This document shows, piece by piece, positions 15,719-18,502 of a DNA stretch of 18,502 bases. The number at the start of each line of letters is the position of its first letter. The first letter of the stretch is position 1. A program made the translations under genes and the position numbers. The notes below the pieces were generated by a model that was given only the letters and a program-made list of their open reading frames with translations, had not been told where the DNA came from and did not search any database. The DNA lies in contig CALIRC010000003.1 of the NCBI GenBank assembly GCA_938044295.1, positions 1 through 18,502 of the forward strand, written 5' to 3'. The DNA is from Minisyncoccota bacterium (GTDB lineage Bacteria > Patescibacteriota > Minisyncoccia > Moranbacterales > GCA-2747515).

Positions 15719-15727
15719 ACTATACCA
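15719..15727 (-). promoter_or_regulatory. Extended -10 promoter (TGGTATAGT) of khpA
   Basis: TGGTATAGT on the minus strand, about 117 bp before the khpA ATG. This gives a leader of roughly 110 nt, long compared with the other units here. The leader contains AGGAGGT (15680-15674) followed by GTG codons that are out of frame with khpA. Confidence 0.45.
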
Positions 15728-15795
15728 TACTTTAGCGTCGTCATGTCTCATCTTTTTCTCAATTAATCTGTGGACAAATCTATCTCAATTTTTAC

Positions 15796-15825
15796 TTGCG
15801 CCAATCTTTACAACACTGCTATACC
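15796..15825 (+). promoter_or_regulatory. Candidate promoter of the M23 peptidase gene
   Basis: TTGCGC (15796-15801), 18-bp spacer, TATACC (15820-15825) preceded by TGC, an extended -10 form, 18 bp before the chosen ATG. Weak matches in both boxes. It supports the ATG at 15844 over a TTG at 15796. Confidence 0.3.
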
Positions 15826-15843
15826 TGGTATTGTATAGAAAGT

Positions 15844-17088
15844 ATGCAAAAATTCTATTTACCTCCATCCTCGCTAGTACGGTTACTCCTTCTCACATTG
15901 TTTGGGGTTCTTCTTTTTTTCTTTTGGATGATTGTGTCGGCCAGTGCCGAAGATCCGATTGATGAACGAAAAGATGCACTTGAAGAACTTAAGGAAAAAG
16001 AAGAAAAATATCGTAAACTTATCGACCTCAAAGCCAAACAAAAAAGCTCAATTGATCAGCAAGTTAATACCTTAGAATCAGAAAGTCGTGCTCTAGAAAA
16101 AAATATAGTCGAAAATACCAACAAAATCACTGTGCTTCTGGAGGATATTAAGATCATCAAAGAAGATATAGCGCAGAAAAATGCTTCTATTGCAAGTCAA
16201 AAAACGCTTCTAGCAAGCCTCATTCGCAATCAATACGACACAATTAGAAGTAGTGAGCAGATCGAAGATCTTTTTCCACAAACGAAACAACGTTTTTCGT
16301 TTGAAAATAATCAATCACAAATTACTGAAAAGTTGAGCGAGCTGACAACAATTATTGTTTCTGAAAAAATTAAACTTGAGCGCAGTAGCGATACGCTGGA
16401 TTCTAAACGCAAAGAAGTTGAAACTATTCAGAATAACCTTAAACAAAAGAATAGAGCTGTAGAGCGTGCGCGTGAAACGAAGAAGCTTGATGCTCTGGAA
16501 ACACAAGCTGAGCAAATTAAGTATGAGAAGCATCTCGAAGATGTTCTCGCTGAACAACTTGATATATTGAATGAGATTAACTCTCTGGGTTCTACTCATG
16601 ATGGCAGTTTCGATCTCAGTGATCTCCCATCAAAAAAAGATGTCAATTTTTCACGACCTGTTAAAAGTCCGTACAAGGTGACGCAAGGGTATGGAAAAAC
16701 ATCTTTTTCACATCATTACAAGGGAGGACATCATAATGGCGTTGATTACTCTGGTCGCAATAATCGCTCCGTTCTCTCTGTGGGCAAAGGTAAGGTGCTT
16801 GCTGTCGGCAACATGGGTCGCTATGGCTATGGCAAGTGGGTAGCAATTGATCATGAAAATGGACTCGTGTCGCTTTACGGTCATCTCTCACAAATTCATG
16901 TTAATAATGGGCAGCGTGTCGATCGCAAAGACCAGATTGGAGTAATGGGTAATACTGGTTTTTCTACTGCTACCCACCTTCACCTCTCTCTTTTCGTGAA
17001 GTCAACGTTCAGAATTGTAAACTCTTCTAGCGTGAAAGGCGTTCGCATTCCATCAGGTGCCACAGTTAATCCTGCTGTGTACTACTAA
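15844..17088 (+). CDS. Secreted murein hydrolase: coiled coil plus M23 endopeptidase
   Basis: 414 residues. An N-terminal signal or anchor (hydrophobic 12-32, possible cleavage after SASA) is followed by a long coiled coil (about 38-250, rich in Glu, Lys and Gln) as in EnvC-like proteins, then a C-terminal LytM/M23 domain. Zinc ligands are His297 and Asp301 in HNGVD and His380 in HLH; catalytic histidines are His347 (YGHLS) and His378. The spacings +4, +50, +81 and +83 from the first His equal those of S. aureus LytM (210, 214, 260, 291, 293). So this is an intact peptidoglycan cross-link cutter, not a degenerate activator. The start at ATG 15844 gives a normal signal peptide; the frame also has a TTG at 15796. 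Divergent from khpA. Confidence 0.94.
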   Translation: MQKFYLPPSSLVRLLLLTLFGVLLFFFWMIVSASAEDPIDERKDALEELKEKEEKYRKLIDLKAKQKSSIDQQVNTLESESRALEKNIVENTNKITVLLEDIKIIKEDIAQKNASIASQKTLLASLIRNQYDTIRSSEQIEDLFPQTKQRFSFENNQSQITEKLSELTTIIVSEKIKLERSSDTLDSKRKEVETIQNNLKQKNRAVERARETKKLDALETQAEQIKYEKHLEDVLAEQLDILNEINSLGSTHDGSFDLSDLPSKKDVNFSRPVKSPYKVTQGYGKTSFSHHYKGGHHNGVDYSGRNNRSVLSVGKGKVLAVGNMGRYGYGKWVAIDHENGLVSLYGHLSQIHVNNGQRVDRKDQIGVMGNTGFSTATHLHLSLFVKSTFRIVNSSSVKGVRIPSGATVNPAVYY

Positions 17089-17139
17089 AGTCCAGCATTT
17101 TCCCGTTCATCATTATTTTGCAGTGCACAGCATGCTTTA

Positions 17140-17176
17140 TTTGTGCCTCACATTGCACTAAAGTGAGAAAGTCCTC
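17140..17176 (+). repeat. Nudix-flanking repeat, copy A
   Basis: 37-bp unit beginning TTTGT and containing CTCACATTGCACTAAAGTGAG then AAGTCCTC; 34 of 37 positions match copy B (17806-17842), same orientation. It covers the last codons and stop of the Nudix gene. It contains the short palindrome CACTAAAGTG. Confidence 0.85.
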
Positions 17177-17708
17177 TATAAGCAATGTGTTCTTTCAATT
17201 TCTGAATTGTGAGCAGATCATGCTCCCATGCAAGTTTTTTTTCGTCAATTTTTTCTATTGCTATAAGTGTAGTTGATGCAACATCATCTAGTGCTTTCAT
17301 GTTGGCATATTGTGCCCTTGTGATTGGATAAATGAAGCTTAGATCCAAAAAATGTGTATGATCGCCATCTTGTAATGGGTATTTGTCATGGGCTGTAATA
17401 AGAAGTGTGATCTCTTTTTGATCTAGTGTAAAATCCAACTCTTCGCGTACCTCTCTTGTAATTGCCTCTTGACCATTTTCTTTTGGGTCTACGTAACCAC
17501 CAGGAAAATCAAAGAAACCTTTGAATGGCTCTCTTGCACGTTCACACAAGACTGTTTCTCCTTCTGGTGTATAGAAAGCTATACTTGCTGTTGTCGCTAC
17601 ATTTTGATAGATTACCCTTTTACAGGTATTACATAGGAAGTGATTTTTTTCTGTATATACTTTTTTTGAGCCGCAGTGAGGGCAGTATGTCCATTTGCTA
17701 ATGTTCAT
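17148..17708 (-). CDS. Nudix hydrolase with N-terminal zinc ribbon
   Basis: Hydrolase of nucleoside-diphosphate-linked substrates, 186 residues. A zinc ribbon CPHC...CNTC (Cys 9, 12, 26, 29) is followed by a Nudix domain. The Nudix box starts GYVDPKE (71-77) and continues to REVREELDF (85-93): the metal-binding Glu86, Glu89 and Glu90 are present, while the usual Gly of REUXEEXGU is Asp92. The layout resembles NADH pyrophosphatase and ADP-ribose-type enzymes, but the NudC SQPWPFPxS motif is absent, so the substrate is open. The frame is open to a GTG at 17741; I chose the ATG at 17708, which places the protein start just before the zinc ribbon. Repeats lie at its stop codon (copy A), just upstream of its start (copy C) and further upstream (copy B). 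Confidence 0.9.
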   Translation of the reverse strand: MNISKWTYCPHCGSKKVYTEKNHFLCNTCKRVIYQNVATTASIAFYTPEGETVLCERAREPFKGFFDFPGGYVDPKENGQEAITREVREELDFTLDQKEITLLITAHDKYPLQDGDHTHFLDLSFIYPITRAQYANMKALDDVASTTLIAIEKIDEKKLAWEHDLLTIQKLKEHIAYRGLSHFSAM

Positions 17709-17719
17709 AAAGAATTTAT

Positions 17720-17755
17720 AGGACTTCCTCACTTTGCACACTACTTCGTTACAAA
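17720..17755 (-). repeat. Nudix-flanking repeat, copy C (inverted, partial)
   Basis: On the minus strand TTTGTA, 14 unrelated bases, then AAAGTGAGGAAGTCCT. The two conserved blocks have the same 14-base spacing as in copy B. It lies immediately upstream of the Nudix ATG, inside the alternative GTG-started reading. Confidence 0.7.
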
Positions 17756-17770
17756 TACTCCTTTTTTGAC

Positions 17771-17795
17771 GACGTACGTCTGTACGCCATACAGA
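17771..17795. other. Palindrome and hairpin upstream of the Nudix gene
   Basis: GACGTACGTC (17771-17780) is a perfect palindrome. It overlaps a hairpin TCTGTA-CGCCA-TACAGA (17779-17795). Neither is followed by a T-run in a useful direction, so this is not a clear terminator. It lies between the C39-like gene and the Nudix gene and may be part of the same regulatory patch as the repeats. Confidence 0.4.
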
Positions 17796-17805
17796 AAAAG
17801 TAGTG

Positions 17806-17842
17806 TTTGTATCTCACATTGCACTAAAGTGAGGAAGTCCTC
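17806..17842 (+). repeat. Nudix-flanking repeat, copy B
   Basis: Direct copy of 17140-17176 with three mismatches, 666 bp apart. Here the distal part is a better palindrome, TGAGGA-AG-TCCTCA (17830-17843). It lies between the C39-like stop and the Nudix start. Confidence 0.85.
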
Positions 17843-17878
17843 ATTTATTTATCGCATTTTATAGTAAGGGGTATTTTT

Positions 17879-18502
17879 CTACTTCCCGACAATGATCATG
17901 TTCTTTTTTACACTTTCAATTGGCTCCTTATTACCCGTTTTGTAATCTCTAATTGCATCGTAGAGCCGCTCCATAGGGTAACGAAATCCTTTCCCTCTCT
18001 TTGTACCAGGATCATTAACGATGAACTCACCTTTTTTCTGATCGTAGCCAGTAATTACAAGCATGTGTCTTTCGGGTCCTTCTCCAGAAAAATATGGGTT
18101 ATTTAATTTTGTGCCATCCGTTGGTACGATAATGATTTTTTGTTTGGCGAGCTCTTTTATGATTTCCTCTATTGAAATATCTTCTTTGTACAGTGTATCG
18201 TGGTCGAAAAAGCTTTTCATAAGTACTTGTGTATCCTTGGTTGATGTATCAATTGCATCTTTTCCAAAAAGTGGCTCCTCTGCTGCAAAAATTTCCTCTA
18301 GTGCAGCAGTTGCATCTTCTTTTTTTAATTCTCTGTCACCCCCGACCCATTGAAAAGCCATGAGAATGGACGCTTCTTCGCAGGCATCTTGAAATCTCTT
18401 ATCTTCCCATTGTGCCTCTGGTGCCTGCGTTACAAAAGGTACTTTTTGTTCACTTTTTTGTGGTAGTAGATCGAGATTAATTTCTTCTTGTGGTTGTAAT
18501 TC
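17879..18502 (-). CDS. C39-like cysteine peptidase, N-terminus beyond the window
   Basis: The frame is open from the window edge to the stop at 17879, 207 residues, so it is 5'-partial. An ATG at 18361 is not the start: upstream in the same frame is VPFVTQAPEAQWEDKRFQDA followed by CEEASILM. This is the start of a papain-like C39 domain, and the Cys (codon 18382-18380) is the nucleophile. The catalytic His is in GPERHMLVITGYD and the Asp/Asn in FIVNDPGTKRGKG, so the active site is complete. Such proteins are common in Parcubacteria and usually carry an N-terminal membrane anchor, which would lie outside the window. The Gln/Glu-rich stretch at the very edge looks like a linker. The substrate is unknown; peptide processing or envelope proteolysis is possible. 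Confidence 0.88.
   Translation of the reverse strand, partial: ELQPQEEINLDLLPQKSEQKVPFVTQAPEAQWEDKRFQDACEEASILMAFQWVGGDRELKKEDATAALEEIFAAEEPLFGKDAIDTSTKDTQVLMKSFFDHDTLYKEDISIEEIIKELAKQKIIIVPTDGTKLNNPYFSGEGPERHMLVITGYDQKKGEFIVNDPGTKRGKGFRYPMERLYDAIRDYKTGNKEPIESVKKNMIIVGK

Noticed and set aside
17140..17842. Integron gene cassette with attC sites around the Nudix gene
   Set aside because: The repeats lack the GTTRRRY/RYYYAAC core sites and no integrase is present.

Overview
The window is AT-rich and gene-dense, uses the standard stop codons (TGA ends real genes, for example the Mrs2-like and Nudix genes), and carries no rRNA, tRNA, CRISPR array or insertion sequence that I can see. The mix of shortened housekeeping proteins (RsmI without its C-terminal extension), a C39-like peptidase, MltG, a site-2 protease, YjbQ and a peptidoglycan gene set suggests a Candidate Phyla Radiation (Patescibacteria) genome, probably a Parcubacteria-type lineage. 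That placement is inferred from gene content, not from a marker phylogeny.

Layout, left to right. At 1-168 is the C-terminal tail of an unrecognised plus-strand gene whose stop overlaps the stop of the convergent rsmI. Positions 165-3179 (minus) read M16 metallopeptidase, AI-2E-family membrane protein, rsmI. A 307-bp divergent gap follows. Positions 3487-4425 (plus) encode a CorA-superfamily cation channel that looks like the mitochondrial/plant Mrs2 branch. It faces a small MscS-type TM-helix protein (4607-5284, minus) across a perfect bidirectional terminator. A long minus-strand block runs from 15601 down to 5360. In transcription order it is khpA, a terminator, then trmD-ftsW-small membrane protein-murG-murC, then a site-2 protease, polyprenyl synthase-uppS, yjbQ-PCMT-like methyltransferase, and mltG. 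Divergent from khpA is a secreted M23 endopeptidase (15844-17088, plus). The right end holds a Nudix hydrolase framed by short repeats and a C39-like cysteine peptidase that runs off the window.

The central block is an envelope-building set. The polyprenyl synthase and UppS make the lipid carrier precursor. MurC and MurG act on the peptidoglycan precursor. FtsW polymerises glycan, MltG cuts nascent strands, and the M23 enzyme has a complete active site for cutting cross-links. The site-2 protease and MscS-like protein suggest membrane-stress functions nearby.

Most informative observations: an Mrs2-like channel with GTN in place of GMN; a 33-bp inverted repeat starting at the predicted mltG transcription start; three related copies of a short palindromic motif around the Nudix gene; a conserved-looking two-TM protein between ftsW and murG; a PCMT-like enzyme lacking the usual active-site loop residues; and recurrent TGnTATAAT-type promoters without a clear -35 box. 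No complete new system could be demonstrated from sequence alone.
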